From Enterococcus_E cecorum_C (lineage in GTDB: Bacteria; Bacillota; Bacilli; Lactobacillales; Enterococcaceae): 30,199 nt of DNA. Shown in pieces: positions 6,640 to 15,122 of this stretch. The notes under the pieces are model-generated. The model had not been told where the DNA came from. It searched no databases and saw only the letters and a list, made by a program, of their open reading frames with translations. Location of the stretch: NCBI RefSeq assembly GCF_052119425.1, contig NZ_JBQKFH010000031.1, forward strand, positions 1 through 30,199, written 5' to 3'. Position 1 is the stretch's first letter. Each line of letters opens with the position of its first letter. Both the position numbers and the translations under genes were made by a program.

Positions 6640-7830
6640 ATGGTAGAAAAACATTTATTTACTTCAGAGTCTGTTTCTGAAGGACATCCGGATAAAGTCG
6701 CGGACCAAATTAGTGATGCGATTTTAGATGCAATTTTAGAAAAGGATCCAATGGCGCGTGTTGCTTGTGAAACTTCTGTAACAACTGGGCTAGTCTTAGT
6801 TTTTGGTGAAATTTCAACAACAGCTTATGTGGATATTCAAAAAGTTGTGCGCAAAACGATTAATGAAATCGGCTATACGCGTGCAAAATTTGGATTTGAT
6901 GGAGATACCGTAGCCGTCTTAGTAGCGATTGATGAACAGTCACCAGATATCGCTCAAGGTGTGAATACGGCGTTAGAAGCAAGAGAAGAGAAAAAAGATG
7001 ACAAAGACGAAACAGGTGCCGGCGACCAAGGCTTGATGTTTGGTTTTGCGGTAGATGAAACACCTGAATTGATGCCTTTACCAATTGCTTTAAGTCACCG
7101 CTTAGTTCGTCGTTTGGCTGTTTTGCGTAAATCAGGGGAATTAAGCTATTTACGTCCTGATGCGAAATCACAAGTCACTGTTGAATATGATGAAAATGAA
7201 CAACCATTACGTGTCGACACAGTGGTTATTAGTACGCAACATGATGAAGCCGTGGATAATGCAACGATTCATCAAGATGTGATTGAAAAAGTCATCAAAG
7301 CAGAAATTCCAAGTGAACTTTTAGATGAGCAAACAAAATTTTATATCAACCCAACTGGCCGCTTCGTTATCGGAGGTCCTCAAGGCGATGCTGGTTTAAC
7401 TGGCCGTAAGATTATTGTGGATACTTATGGTGGTTATGCCCGTCATGGTGGGGGTGCCTTTTCTGGTAAAGACGCGACGAAGGTGGACCGCTCCGCAAGC
7501 TATGCCGCGCGTTACATTGCCAAAAACATTGTCGCAGCGAAATTAGCGAAGAAATGTGAAGTGCAACTTGCCTATGCGATTGGGGTAGCCCAACCCGTTT
7601 CTATTTCAATCAATACATTTGGAACTGGTGTGGTACCAAATGATCAATTAATTGCGGCTGTGCGTGAAAACTTTGATTTACGTCCAGCAGGGATTATCGA
7701 AATGCTAGATTTACGCCGTCCAATTTATCGTCAAACAGCAGCCTATGGTCATTTCGGTCGTACAGATGTCGATCTTCCATGGGAACATACGGATAAAGTA
7801 GATGCCTTATTAGCTAGCGTCAAAGCTTAA
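6640..7830 (+). CDS. metK: S-adenosylmethionine synthetase
   Basis: Encodes 396 residues, the normal family length. It makes SAM from methionine and ATP in the cytoplasm. Signatures are present in order: SEGHPDKVADQISD near the N terminus, the GAGDQGLMFG hexapeptide region around residue 127, and the glycine-rich P-loop-like GGGAFSGKD around 270. The start ATG has the SD GGGGG 8 bases upstream, and that SD is the switching element of the S(MK) box. It is a single-gene unit closed by a terminator. Confidence 0.98.
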   Translation: MVEKHLFTSESVSEGHPDKVADQISDAILDAILEKDPMARVACETSVTTGLVLVFGEISTTAYVDIQKVVRKTINEIGYTRAKFGFDGDTVAVLVAIDEQSPDIAQGVNTALEAREEKKDDKDETGAGDQGLMFGFAVDETPELMPLPIALSHRLVRRLAVLRKSGELSYLRPDAKSQVTVEYDENEQPLRVDTVVISTQHDEAVDNATIHQDVIEKVIKAEIPSELLDEQTKFYINPTGRFVIGGPQGDAGLTGRKIIVDTYGGYARHGGGAFSGKDATKVDRSASYAARYIAKNIVAAKLAKKCEVQLAYAIGVAQPVSISINTFGTGVVPNDQLIAAVRENFDLRPAGIIEMLDLRRPIYRQTAAYGHFGRTDVDLPWEHTDKVDALLASVKA

Positions 7831-7849
7831 TTCAATACGTGATGAGTCA

Positions 7850-7900
7850 GACATCTCACTTCACTCTATTGGCTAAAAGAGTGAGTGAGGTGTCTTTTTT
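7850..7900 (+). terminator. Rho-independent terminator after metK
   Basis: A long stem pairs GACATCTCACTT with its near-complement ending in GAGGTGTC (one wobble, one bulge), followed by TTTTTT. Confidence 0.88.
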
Positions 7901-7927
7901 ACTGCAAAAATGAGGAAAATTGTGGAG

Positions 7928-7964
7928 TTACTGAATCATAAGTTAGTGAAGTATGATTCAGTAA
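7928..7964. repeat. 13-bp perfect inverted repeat
   Basis: TTACTGAATCATA and its exact complement are separated by 11 bases. No T-run follows, so it is not a standard terminator. It sits between the metK terminator and the promoter at 8021. It may be an operator or an RNA hairpin; its role is unknown. Confidence 0.7.
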
Positions 7965-8020
7965 AGTTGAGTTTTACCTAATTGGACAAATAGCATAGTG
8001 CTAAATGATAAGAATATCTC

Positions 8021-8049
8021 TTGACAAATGAAAACGTTAGCAATATAAT
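8021..8049 (+). promoter_or_regulatory. sigma-A promoter of the lipoprotein gene
   Basis: Consensus -35 TTGACA (8021-8026) and consensus -10 TATAAT (8044-8049) are separated by 17 bases. Both hexamers are perfect, so the promoter should be strong unless repressed. Confidence 0.92.
8029..8042 (+). promoter_or_regulatory. CcpA catabolite-responsive element (cre)
   Basis: TGAAAACGTTAGCA fits the cre consensus TGWAARCGYTWNCW completely and lies between the -35 and -10. CcpA bound here would block RNA polymerase when preferred sugars are present. Confidence 0.8.
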
Positions 8050-8057
8050 CTAGTTAA

Positions 8058-8071
8058 CTTAAACGTTTAAG
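8058..8071 (+). promoter_or_regulatory. LacI-family operator palindrome
   Basis: CTTAAACGTTTAAG is a perfect 14-bp palindrome with the central CG typical of LacI/GalR-family operators. It lies just after the -10, over the expected start point. The LacI-type regulator encoded at 8882-9682 is the likely ligand (inference); CcpA is an alternative. Confidence 0.7.
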
Positions 8072-8095
8072 CAAAGTTTTTGGAGGATTGTTAAA

Positions 8096-8863
8096 ATGAA
8101 GAAAATGGCTTTACTAGCGGCAGTTGCTGGATTAGGACTTACACTTGCTGCGTGTGGAAACAAAGATGCTGAAGAGAAGGTGCAATCATCATCAAATAAA
8201 GATGCAGTACAAGTTTCACTTTATGATGGAAATAAATTAATCAAAAATATGAATGTTGATTCAGCAAAGGACATTATAAAATATGAGCCTAAAGAATCAG
8301 GAAAAAGTTTTATGGGTTGGTATTTACAACCAGATTTTTCTAGAGAATTTACCGCAGATGGCGAAATTACACCTGATTTAAAACTATATGCAGGATTTTC
8401 AAAATATCAAGATGACACAAGAGAATTTATCATTTTAGGAAATGGTAATAGTGAAGTCTTGAAGAGTTCCAATTGGGGTGCAAATGTAACCGATGAACAC
8501 AAAATGAAAAAAGAAGATAACAGCAAAAAAAATATTTACACCCTTACTGTTACACTGCAAAAAGGCGATGAATTCCAATTTGCTAAAAATGGAAAATGGG
8601 AAAATCAACGTGGAGCAGGCTACTTAGAAGTAACGACCAAAGATGGTGAAGTATACTTTGAAAGTTCTGGTGGTTTAGGTGAAACTTCTAGCAAGCAATC
8701 CAATATTAAAGTAGCCAAAGATGGTGTCTATACCTTTAAATTAGAAACACATCCAAATGAAGATGTATATGATACTAAAAATAAAGAGTATAACGAATCA
8801 AAAAAAGAAAACTTCAACAGTAATCCATTTGATGTGATTACATGGACCTATAAAGAAAAATAA
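8096..8863 (+). CDS. surface lipoprotein with InlB-type repeat and putative glycan-binding domain
   Basis: Encodes 255 residues. A lipoprotein signal ends at LTLAAC with C20, followed by a short charged linker. Residues about 38-95 resemble the InlB B-repeat/Listeria-Bacteroides repeat (KYEPKESGKSFMGWYLQPDF). The remaining 150 residues are beta-rich with a GNGNSEVLKSSNWG opening and an ENQRGAGYLEV core, resembling SusE/SusF-like starch-binding modules. The match is by pattern only. A strong GGAGG lies 9 bases before ATG. It has its own perfect promoter with a cre and a LacI-type operator, and faces the LacI gene. Neighbouring CGTase and transporter genes suggest it holds starch or maltodextrins at the cell surface. 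Confidence 0.75.
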   Translation: MKKMALLAAVAGLGLTLAACGNKDAEEKVQSSSNKDAVQVSLYDGNKLIKNMNVDSAKDIIKYEPKESGKSFMGWYLQPDFSREFTADGEITPDLKLYAGFSKYQDDTREFIILGNGNSEVLKSSNWGANVTDEHKMKKEDNSKKNIYTLTVTLQKGDEFQFAKNGKWENQRGAGYLEVTTKDGEVYFESSGGLGETSSKQSNIKVAKDGVYTFKLETHPNEDVYDTKNKEYNESKKENFNSNPFDVITWTYKEK

Positions 8864-8881
8864 GGAACCAATAGTAGTCCC

Positions 8882-9682
8882 TTATACAAGAATATTATGA
8901 TTTTCGATCTGTTCGCGATGGATAGCCCAATTGATTGCTTGGAATAGTTTATCGAAAAAGGTATCAGAGAATTTAGTTAATAGCTTCATTTGTTCTGAAT
9001 GAGCGTAGTAGTCTTTGATAGTCTGATTGACTGTAACAAGGTGTTTGTCACTTGGAATAGCAAAAACATCTGTTTGTTCTATCCAATAAATATGTTCAAA
9101 CAAAGTAGTTAGATAAGTTTTTAACTCCTCGTTGTAAATCGGTAAGCTCACGAGTGTATATGAATCGTTTTGATAATAATCATTTAATTCGTTAGCTATA
9201 TATTGCCAATCCAAGTTGATTTGAAAGAATACAGGATCGTCAATCAGACTATCTATCGCAATGACAGGGACAAAATTAAGTTCACCGATTTGGTAAAAAG
9301 ATTGTTTATCAACACCGAGAGTAAGTATGGCATCCACCATATCATACTTTTGAATAGAATGATTGTCGAGATAAATCAGGTTGTAATTCTTTGTGTGAAA
9401 ATAGGCAACTAAATGCTGAATGAAATTTAGTTGTTCTGCTTTTTCTAATACAGAATTAGCTTGAGCGCAATAAAGGGCAATGGTTTGTGTTTGTTTAGTA
9501 ACCAGTGATTTTGCCGCTTTATTAGGCGTATAATTCAGCAGATTAATTACCTGTAGGACTTTATTTTTCGTTTCAGGGCTAATCTGTTGGTCTTTACGAT
9601 TATTAATAATATAAGAAACTGTTGCGATTGAAACACCAGCTTCTCTTGCAATATCTTTAATAGTAACTTTTTTCTCTTTCAT
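8882..9682 (-). CDS. compact LacI-family regulator of the carbohydrate island
   Basis: Encodes 266 residues; LacI regulators usually have 320-340. The N-terminal HTH and hinge are complete (VTIKDIAREAGVSIATVSYIIN, then NYTPNKAAKSL at about residues 50-60). The effector domain is recognisable to the DAILTLGV and VPVIAIDSL segments and again at LVTVNQT, which corresponds to the usual LTTVxQ. The usual ND-x-x-A-x-G and GFDD segments before it are not seen, so roughly 60 residues of the C subdomain appear to be missing without a frame break. It is divergent from the cyclomaltodextrinase operon and convergent with the lipoprotein gene, so it is the natural local regulator, perhaps a MalR-like repressor. 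Its promoter seems to give a leaderless message. Confidence 0.85.
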   Translation of the reverse strand: MKEKKVTIKDIAREAGVSIATVSYIINNRKDQQISPETKNKVLQVINLLNYTPNKAAKSLVTKQTQTIALYCAQANSVLEKAEQLNFIQHLVAYFHTKNYNLIYLDNHSIQKYDMVDAILTLGVDKQSFYQIGELNFVPVIAIDSLIDDPVFFQINLDWQYIANELNDYYQNDSYTLVSLPIYNEELKTYLTTLFEHIYWIEQTDVFAIPSDKHLVTVNQTIKDYYAHSEQMKLLTKFSDTFFDKLFQAINWAIHREQIENHNILV

Positions 9683-9688
9683 AGCTTC

Positions 9689-9716
9689 ATTATAGAAAAA
9701 GAAGGAAAAAAGTCAA
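9689..9716 (-). promoter_or_regulatory. promoter of the LacI-type regulator, probably leaderless
   Basis: On the minus strand TTGACT (9716-9711) and TATAAT (9694-9689) are 16 bases apart. Only six bases separate the -10 from the ATG at 9682, so transcription should begin at or next to the start codon. Confidence 0.75.
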
Positions 9717-9749
9717 CTTATTTGAATTGAACAAAGGAATGAATAAATA

Positions 9750-11486
9750 GTGAGTTATAGGCTTAATAAGGCAGGAATTTCCCATTTGCCTGATTCTATG
9801 TATTGTTTTGCTATAAACAATGAAAAATTAGTTATCCGTCTTCGTATGGCATTGGAAGATGAAAAAACTGTTGTAAATATAATCTATGGAATGAAATACG
9901 AATATCAGGATCATCGGATAAAAAAAACATTAGCGCTAAAATATAAAGATGCAAATTATTGTTATTTTGAAACGATTTTAAATCTTTATGATAGTAGACT
10001 AGCTTATGTATTTGAATTGAATGTCGAAAATGAGAAATATTATTTTAGTGAAGAAGGTTTGTCTAAAGAATATGATTTTTCAAAAGGTTTTTATAATTTT
10101 TTCCAAATGCCATATATCAATGAAGCAGACATCTATCCGACTGTTGATTGGATGAAAAATGCTGTATTTTATCAAATTTTTGTTGATCGGTTCAGTAGAG
10201 GCGATTTCCAAAAAGAGGATAATTATATTGATTTGGATTGGGGGAGTAAACCGACACCGACCAATTTTGCTGGTGGTGATTTAAAAGGAATCATTCAAAA
10301 ATTACCTTACTTACAAGAATTGGGAATCAATGCAATTTATTTAACCCCCATTTTCTTATCACCGTCAAATCATAAATATGACATTATAGATTATTACAAA
10401 GTAGATCCACAATTCGGTAGCGAAGATGATTTATTCAACTTAGTACAAAAGGCACATCGCTTGGGAATGAAAGTGATATTAGATGCTGTATTCAATCATT
10501 GCAGTATGCTGTCAAAAGAATTTCAAGATGTCATTAGAAAAGGAAAAGAATCAGCATACTATGATTGGTTTATTATTCATGGTGATTTTCCTGATGTTGA
10601 AAATGCTAATTATGAGTGTTTTGCCGCTTGTAACTATATGCCAAAATGGAATACATCTAATTCAGAAGTGCAAGACTTTTTGACGAATGTAGGTATTCAC
10701 TGGATTAAAAAATATGATATTGATGGTTGGCGATTAGATGTTTCGGATGAAGTATCTCATCAATTCTGGCGGCATTTTCGTTTAGCAGTTAAACAGGAGA
10801 AAGCAGATTGTGTATTAATTGGAGAAAATTGGCATCATGCGAATAGTTTTTTACGCGGTGATCAGTTTGACAGTATTATGAATTACGCATTTACCAAAAT
10901 ATGTTTGGATTGTTTTGCAGAAAATAAATTAACTGCTAAAGAAACGTCTAATCGTTTAAATAGTATTTTTATGAGATATAGCTTACAAACCAGTCAAATG
11001 AATTTGAATTTACTCGATTCCCATGATACGCATCGTATTTTTACCGAGTTAAAGGGAGATGAAAAGAAATTTTTAGCGGCTTTGGCGTTGAGTTTTGTGT
11101 TTGTTGGTACACCTTGTATTTACTATGGGACAGAAATTGCGATGGAAGGTGGTTATGATCCTGATTCAAGAAGAACATTTGAGTGGAACAGAGAAAAATG
11201 GAATCTTTCCTTATTTGAAAAAATAAAAGCGATTATTCGCTTGAAGAAATTTCCTGTTTTACAAGATGGGGATATTTTAATCAAGCATATTGAAAATCAG
11301 CTCATCATTTGCCGTACATTTAAAGATAAACAATTGACCTTCCAAATGAATTTATCGGCAAAAACGGAACCAATTTTGGTAGCGGATAAAGAAATTTTAT
11401 CAAATGGAAAGACTGAAAATAATCAATTAGATTCGTTTGGATTTTATATTTCAATGAGTGAGGCGATTAAAGATGAAAAAATATAG
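9750..11486 (+). CDS. cytoplasmic cyclomaltodextrinase / neopullulanase (GH13)
   Basis: Encodes 578 residues from a GTG preceded by AAAGGA. There is no signal peptide, so it works in the cytoplasm. Residues 1-125 form the N-terminal CBM34-like domain that distinguishes cyclomaltodextrinase, neopullulanase and maltogenic amylase (GH13_20). The TIM barrel follows: VFYQIFVDRF (139-148), DAVFNH (245-250), nucleophile D330 in GWRLD, acid/base E359 in IGENWH, and transition-state D426 in LLDSHDTHR. The enzyme opens cyclodextrins and trims maltodextrins to maltose and glucose. First gene of an operon; its end overlaps the binding-protein gene by 14 bases. The exact substrate among cyclodextrin, pullulan and maltodextrin cannot be read from sequence alone. 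Confidence 0.9.
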   Translation: MSYRLNKAGISHLPDSMYCFAINNEKLVIRLRMALEDEKTVVNIIYGMKYEYQDHRIKKTLALKYKDANYCYFETILNLYDSRLAYVFELNVENEKYYFSEEGLSKEYDFSKGFYNFFQMPYINEADIYPTVDWMKNAVFYQIFVDRFSRGDFQKEDNYIDLDWGSKPTPTNFAGGDLKGIIQKLPYLQELGINAIYLTPIFLSPSNHKYDIIDYYKVDPQFGSEDDLFNLVQKAHRLGMKVILDAVFNHCSMLSKEFQDVIRKGKESAYYDWFIIHGDFPDVENANYECFAACNYMPKWNTSNSEVQDFLTNVGIHWIKKYDIDGWRLDVSDEVSHQFWRHFRLAVKQEKADCVLIGENWHHANSFLRGDQFDSIMNYAFTKICLDCFAENKLTAKETSNRLNSIFMRYSLQTSQMNLNLLDSHDTHRIFTELKGDEKKFLAALALSFVFVGTPCIYYGTEIAMEGGYDPDSRRTFEWNREKWNLSLFEKIKAIIRLKKFPVLQDGDILIKHIENQLIICRTFKDKQLTFQMNLSAKTEPILVADKEILSNGKTENNQLDSFGFYISMSEAIKDEKI

Positions 11487-12930
11487 TTTTTTAACTGGCT
11501 TAGTAGTATTTGCCAGCATTTTTGCACTTTCGGGATGTGGGCAGTCTGATTCAAAGACAAAAGCTAGTGCCGATTCAAGTAATAAAGAGATATTTAGTGG
11601 AAAAATTGAAAAAAACAAGACGATAAAGGTTTTAGAGAATGATACAGCTATTTCAAAAGGATATTTTAAGGAAGTACTTGCGGCATTTAATGAGGCCTAT
11701 GCTGATAAAGGAATTAAAGCAGTTGATGCCAATACAGACCAATTTGTTGATTTGGCTAAAGATGGTCCTTATGGTTATGGCCCAGATATTTTGTACCAAG
11801 CCAATGATGTCATTATGAAATATGCTGAGGATAAACACGTCTATCCGTTACCTGTTTCTAAATTGGAGGCTTATAAACAAACTTCCAAGAATGCATGGAA
11901 TGCTTTCAAAGTGAATAAGGATGGAAAGGATTATTATTGTGGTGTTCCGGTAAATGTACAAACACCAATGCTTTATTACCGAAAAGACTTATTACCAGAA
12001 GATTGGCAAAAAACATGGGATAAAGACGCTAATGAAGTTCCAGATATGATTGAAAATTGGAATGATATGTATAAGTTCTCAAAACAAAGACATCAAGAAA
12101 ATCCAAGTATGTATGGATATATGGAATCTTTATATGATACCTATTTTTCAAGTGGTTATCTGTTCTCTTATGGGGCTTATATTTTTGGTAAAAATAATAC
12201 GGATCCTAGCAAGGTCGGATTTTCAAATGGAGATTCATATTATGGTGCTAAAGTGATTCAACAGTTGGCATCGATAATGAATGAAGAAAGTATTGATGAT
12301 ACTATCAAAACGAGTGCTTATAGCAAATTAGGAAATGGTACTTATTTTGCTACGATGTCAACACCAGATGTTTATTCTACTTTTCTTGAAGAATTAGCAA
12401 AATATTATGTCAGTCAAGGAAAGACGAAAGATGAAGCGGCACAATTAGCCAAAGATAATCTAGTCATGACTACGGTTCCTAAACTGCCTAAAAATGGTGA
12501 TATAACATCAGAAACAACAGAATTTATCGAGATGAAAACGATGGGTGGCGTTAATGGCTATGCGATTAGTGCATATACAAAAGCGCCAAATGCTAGTTTA
12601 GAATTTGTAAATTTTGCAACGAAATATGAAATGATAAAGAAACGTTATGAGTTATTAGGGGTTGTACCTACACGTAAAGATGTCATTAAAGAAGTAAGAG
12701 GTGTTAGTGAAGGCGTATTTAATCAATTGGAAAATGAAAATATTATCTTGATGCCATCAAATGCGGCGGTTGCACAAATATGGACACCTACGCAAACGTA
12801 TTTTGCAGACATTACAAAAGATGTTTTCAGACCAGAAGCAGAAAAGAAATATAAAGATAATAAGGCGTTGAAAGCTGGTTTAGAAAAAGTCGATCAACAA
12901 ATTAGTGATGCTATTCATACATTGGAGTAG
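11473..12930 (+). CDS. maltodextrin/cyclodextrin-binding lipoprotein of an ABC importer
   Basis: Encodes 485 residues from the ATG at 11473, with GTGAGG 7 bases upstream; an upstream in-frame start at 11458 lacks an SD. A lipoprotein signal ends at ALSGC with C22. The mature part has features of family 1 solute-binding proteins: TIKVLEND, FNEAYADKGIKAVDANTDQ, GPDILYQAND, then a Tyr/Trp-rich second lobe with VPVNVQTPMLYYRKDLLPEDW and a late NGYAISAYTKAP segment. It is longer than E. coli MalE-like proteins (about 390 residues). It would capture CGTase products outside the cell and pass them to the two permeases downstream. The specificity, linear or cyclic, is inferred from the operon. Confidence 0.88.
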   Translation: MKKYSFLTGLVVFASIFALSGCGQSDSKTKASADSSNKEIFSGKIEKNKTIKVLENDTAISKGYFKEVLAAFNEAYADKGIKAVDANTDQFVDLAKDGPYGYGPDILYQANDVIMKYAEDKHVYPLPVSKLEAYKQTSKNAWNAFKVNKDGKDYYCGVPVNVQTPMLYYRKDLLPEDWQKTWDKDANEVPDMIENWNDMYKFSKQRHQENPSMYGYMESLYDTYFSSGYLFSYGAYIFGKNNTDPSKVGFSNGDSYYGAKVIQQLASIMNEESIDDTIKTSAYSKLGNGTYFATMSTPDVYSTFLEELAKYYVSQGKTKDEAAQLAKDNLVMTTVPKLPKNGDITSETTEFIEMKTMGGVNGYAISAYTKAPNASLEFVNFATKYEMIKKRYELLGVVPTRKDVIKEVRGVSEGVFNQLENENIILMPSNAAVAQIWTPTQTYFADITKDVFRPEAEKKYKDNKALKAGLEKVDQQISDAIHTLE

Positions 12931-12976
12931 TAGAAATCCTGGATTTTAAGACTAATTTTATGAGGAAGTGAGAAAT

Positions 12977-14278
12977 GTGTCATATAAATACGAACGTAAA
13001 AAAGACTGTCGTTATTATATGTCATTTTTATGGATGGGTTTAGGACAGTTTTTATATGGACAACGTATAAAAGGTCTTTTATTAATGTTATGCCAAGTAG
13101 GATATATTAGTTATTTGATAGTGCGTGGTGGACAGGATTTTGTCAATTTCTTTACATTAGGTACACAAAAAGCGGATAACTGGTTAAATATACAAGGAGA
13201 TAATTCCGTAGTTATGCTAATTATGGGAATACTTAGCTTTTTGTTTTTAGGGATTATCATGTACATTTATTATTTAAATATCGTTGATGTCAAAAAAGTA
13301 TGCACAATGAAGCAAAAAGGAGAGAAAGTGCCTAACTTTGTGCAAGAAGTAAAACTATTATTTGATAGACAGTTTCCGATTTTTGTTCTATTTTTCCCTA
13401 TAATTGGTGTGCTTATTTTTAGTGTTTTACCAATTATCTTTATGATACTGATTGCTTTTACAAACTACGGTGGGAAAATCGTCCCGCCGGAATTAGTAGA
13501 TTGGGTTGGCTTTGATAATTTTGTCAAAATTGTAGCACTATCTAAATTTGCGCCGACTTTCTTCAGGATTCTAGGTTGGAATATTGTCTGGGCGATTTTA
13601 TCTACCTCAATCAATTACTTTAGTGGTATCTTTTTAGCCTTACTCTTTACCAATAAGCGAGTAAAAGGACAAGCGATATGGCGAGCTTTCCCAATTTTAG
13701 CTTATGCCATTCCGGGATTTATTAGCCTGTTAGCTTTTAAATTTATGTTTTCTTATGGTGGACCAATTAATCAAATTATTCAAGAATTTGGACATAAGGC
13801 GATTGGTTTCTTGGATATAGATGCTAAATGGTCGGCACGTATGATTGGTTTGTTTGTCAATGCTTGGATAGGCGTGCCATCCATTATGCTGTTAGCAACA
13901 GGAATGTTATCTAATCGAGATGAAAGTCTGTATGAAGCTGCGAGAATTGATGGTGCTAGTAACTGGGTTCAATTTAAAAAAATTACGATGCCCTATATTC
14001 TCACAGCGACGACACCAGTATTGATTGGTCAATTTGTTGGTAACTTTAACAATTTTGGTATTTTCTTCTTCCTACGGGGTGGACTATATCTAGACAAGTA
14101 TTTCTTAGCAAGTGATACGGATTTGCTTATCAACTGGTTATATAATTTATCAATTGACAACAATTATTACAGTATAGGGGCAACTATCAGTTTGATTATT
14201 TTCATTATTACATCAATCGTATCCTTATCTATCTATGTACGGTCATCATCATATAAACAAGGAGGAGATTTTGCATAA
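12977..14278 (+). CDS. MalF-type ABC sugar permease
   Basis: Encodes about 433 residues from GTG 12977 (VSYKYERKK), chosen because GAGGAAGTGAG is at a usable distance; GTG 12968 lies too close to that SD. An N-terminal two-to-three-helix extension (YMSFLWMGLGQFLYG onward) precedes the permease core, as in MalC/MalF of Gram-positive maltodextrin systems. The EAA loop, about residues 318-338 (EAARIDGASNWVQFKKITMP), is the contact for the ATPase. Its TAA stop shares one base with the ATG of the next gene. Confidence 0.92.
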   Translation: MSYKYERKKDCRYYMSFLWMGLGQFLYGQRIKGLLLMLCQVGYISYLIVRGGQDFVNFFTLGTQKADNWLNIQGDNSVVMLIMGILSFLFLGIIMYIYYLNIVDVKKVCTMKQKGEKVPNFVQEVKLLFDRQFPIFVLFFPIIGVLIFSVLPIIFMILIAFTNYGGKIVPPELVDWVGFDNFVKIVALSKFAPTFFRILGWNIVWAILSTSINYFSGIFLALLFTNKRVKGQAIWRAFPILAYAIPGFISLLAFKFMFSYGGPINQIIQEFGHKAIGFLDIDAKWSARMIGLFVNAWIGVPSIMLLATGMLSNRDESLYEAARIDGASNWVQFKKITMPYILTATTPVLIGQFVGNFNNFGIFFFLRGGLYLDKYFLASDTDLLINWLYNLSIDNNYYSIGATISLIIFIITSIVSLSIYVRSSSYKQGGDFA

Positions 14279-15102
14279 TGAAATCAAAAGATAAATTAGT
14301 AAGTTTTTTTCTATATGTAGCTTTGTTAATCGTGAGTTTTATCTTTTTGTTTCCTTGTTTATGGATTATTTTAGCTTCCTTTTCAAAATCAGGAACAATC
14401 TATTCTTTTAAAGGATTTTTCCCACAATCTTTTAGTTTTCACAGTTTTAAAGTATTGCTAACAGATACGGGATTATATAATTATCCACGCTGGTTTTTAA
14501 ACTCTTTAATTATTTCGACTTGTAGTTGTGTGCTAGGAACCCTCTTAGTCATTTTAACGGCTTATGCGATGTCAAGGTTTAATTTTAAAGGAAAAAAAAG
14601 CTTGATGAAACTGACGATGGTTTTAGGAATGTTTCCGTCATTTATGGGAATGATAGCGGTTTATTTATTGATGACACAATTTAATCTTATTAATCGACTT
14701 TGGGGTTTGATTTTGATTTATAGTGCGGCTGCTCCATTAGGCTATTTAACACAAAAAGGTTTCTTTGATACGATTCCTTATAGTATAGACGAAGCTGCTA
14801 GAATAGATGGTGCAACTAGTTTTCAAATTTTTTGGCATATTCACCTTCCTCTTTCAAGACCGATTATCACTTATACGGCGCTTACAGCATTTACATGGCC
14901 ATGGAGTGATTTTATTCTGCCAAAATTATTATTAAAGGAAAAAAATTTATATACCGTAGCAGTTGGGTTAATGAATTTGGATGAAACACAGTTTGCAAGA
15001 TTTGCAGCAGGGAGCGTGTTGATAGCAGTACCGATTGTATTATTGTATTTCTTACTCGTAAAAAATATGGTTCAAGGACTGTCAGCAGGTGCAGTGAAAT
15101 AG
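14278..15102 (+). CDS. MalG-type ABC sugar permease
   Basis: Encodes 274 residues with six predicted membrane helices. The EAA motif is at about 171-190 (DEAARIDGATSFQIFWHIHL). It forms the heterodimeric channel with the upstream permease. The gene starts on the last base of the preceding stop codon and has GGAGGA upstream, so the two are coupled. No ATPase gene follows; the next gene, 20 bases on, is the CGTase. A shared MsmX/MalK-type ATPase encoded elsewhere must power the importer (inference). Confidence 0.92.
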   Translation: MKSKDKLVSFFLYVALLIVSFIFLFPCLWIILASFSKSGTIYSFKGFFPQSFSFHSFKVLLTDTGLYNYPRWFLNSLIISTCSCVLGTLLVILTAYAMSRFNFKGKKSLMKLTMVLGMFPSFMGMIAVYLLMTQFNLINRLWGLILIYSAAAPLGYLTQKGFFDTIPYSIDEAARIDGATSFQIFWHIHLPLSRPIITYTALTAFTWPWSDFILPKLLLKEKNLYTVAVGLMNLDETQFARFAAGSVLIAVPIVLLYFLLVKNMVQGLSAGAVK

Positions 15103-15122
15103 ATAAAAGAAAGTGAGGAATA

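Noticed and set aside
6860..7171. 103-codon open frame antisense to metK
   Set aside because: Lies within conserved metK coding sequence and has no ribosome site or recognisable domain.
8861..8886. Imperfect hairpin between the lipoprotein and LacI genes
   Set aside because: The stem has a mismatch and neither side has a T-run; too weak to call as a terminator.
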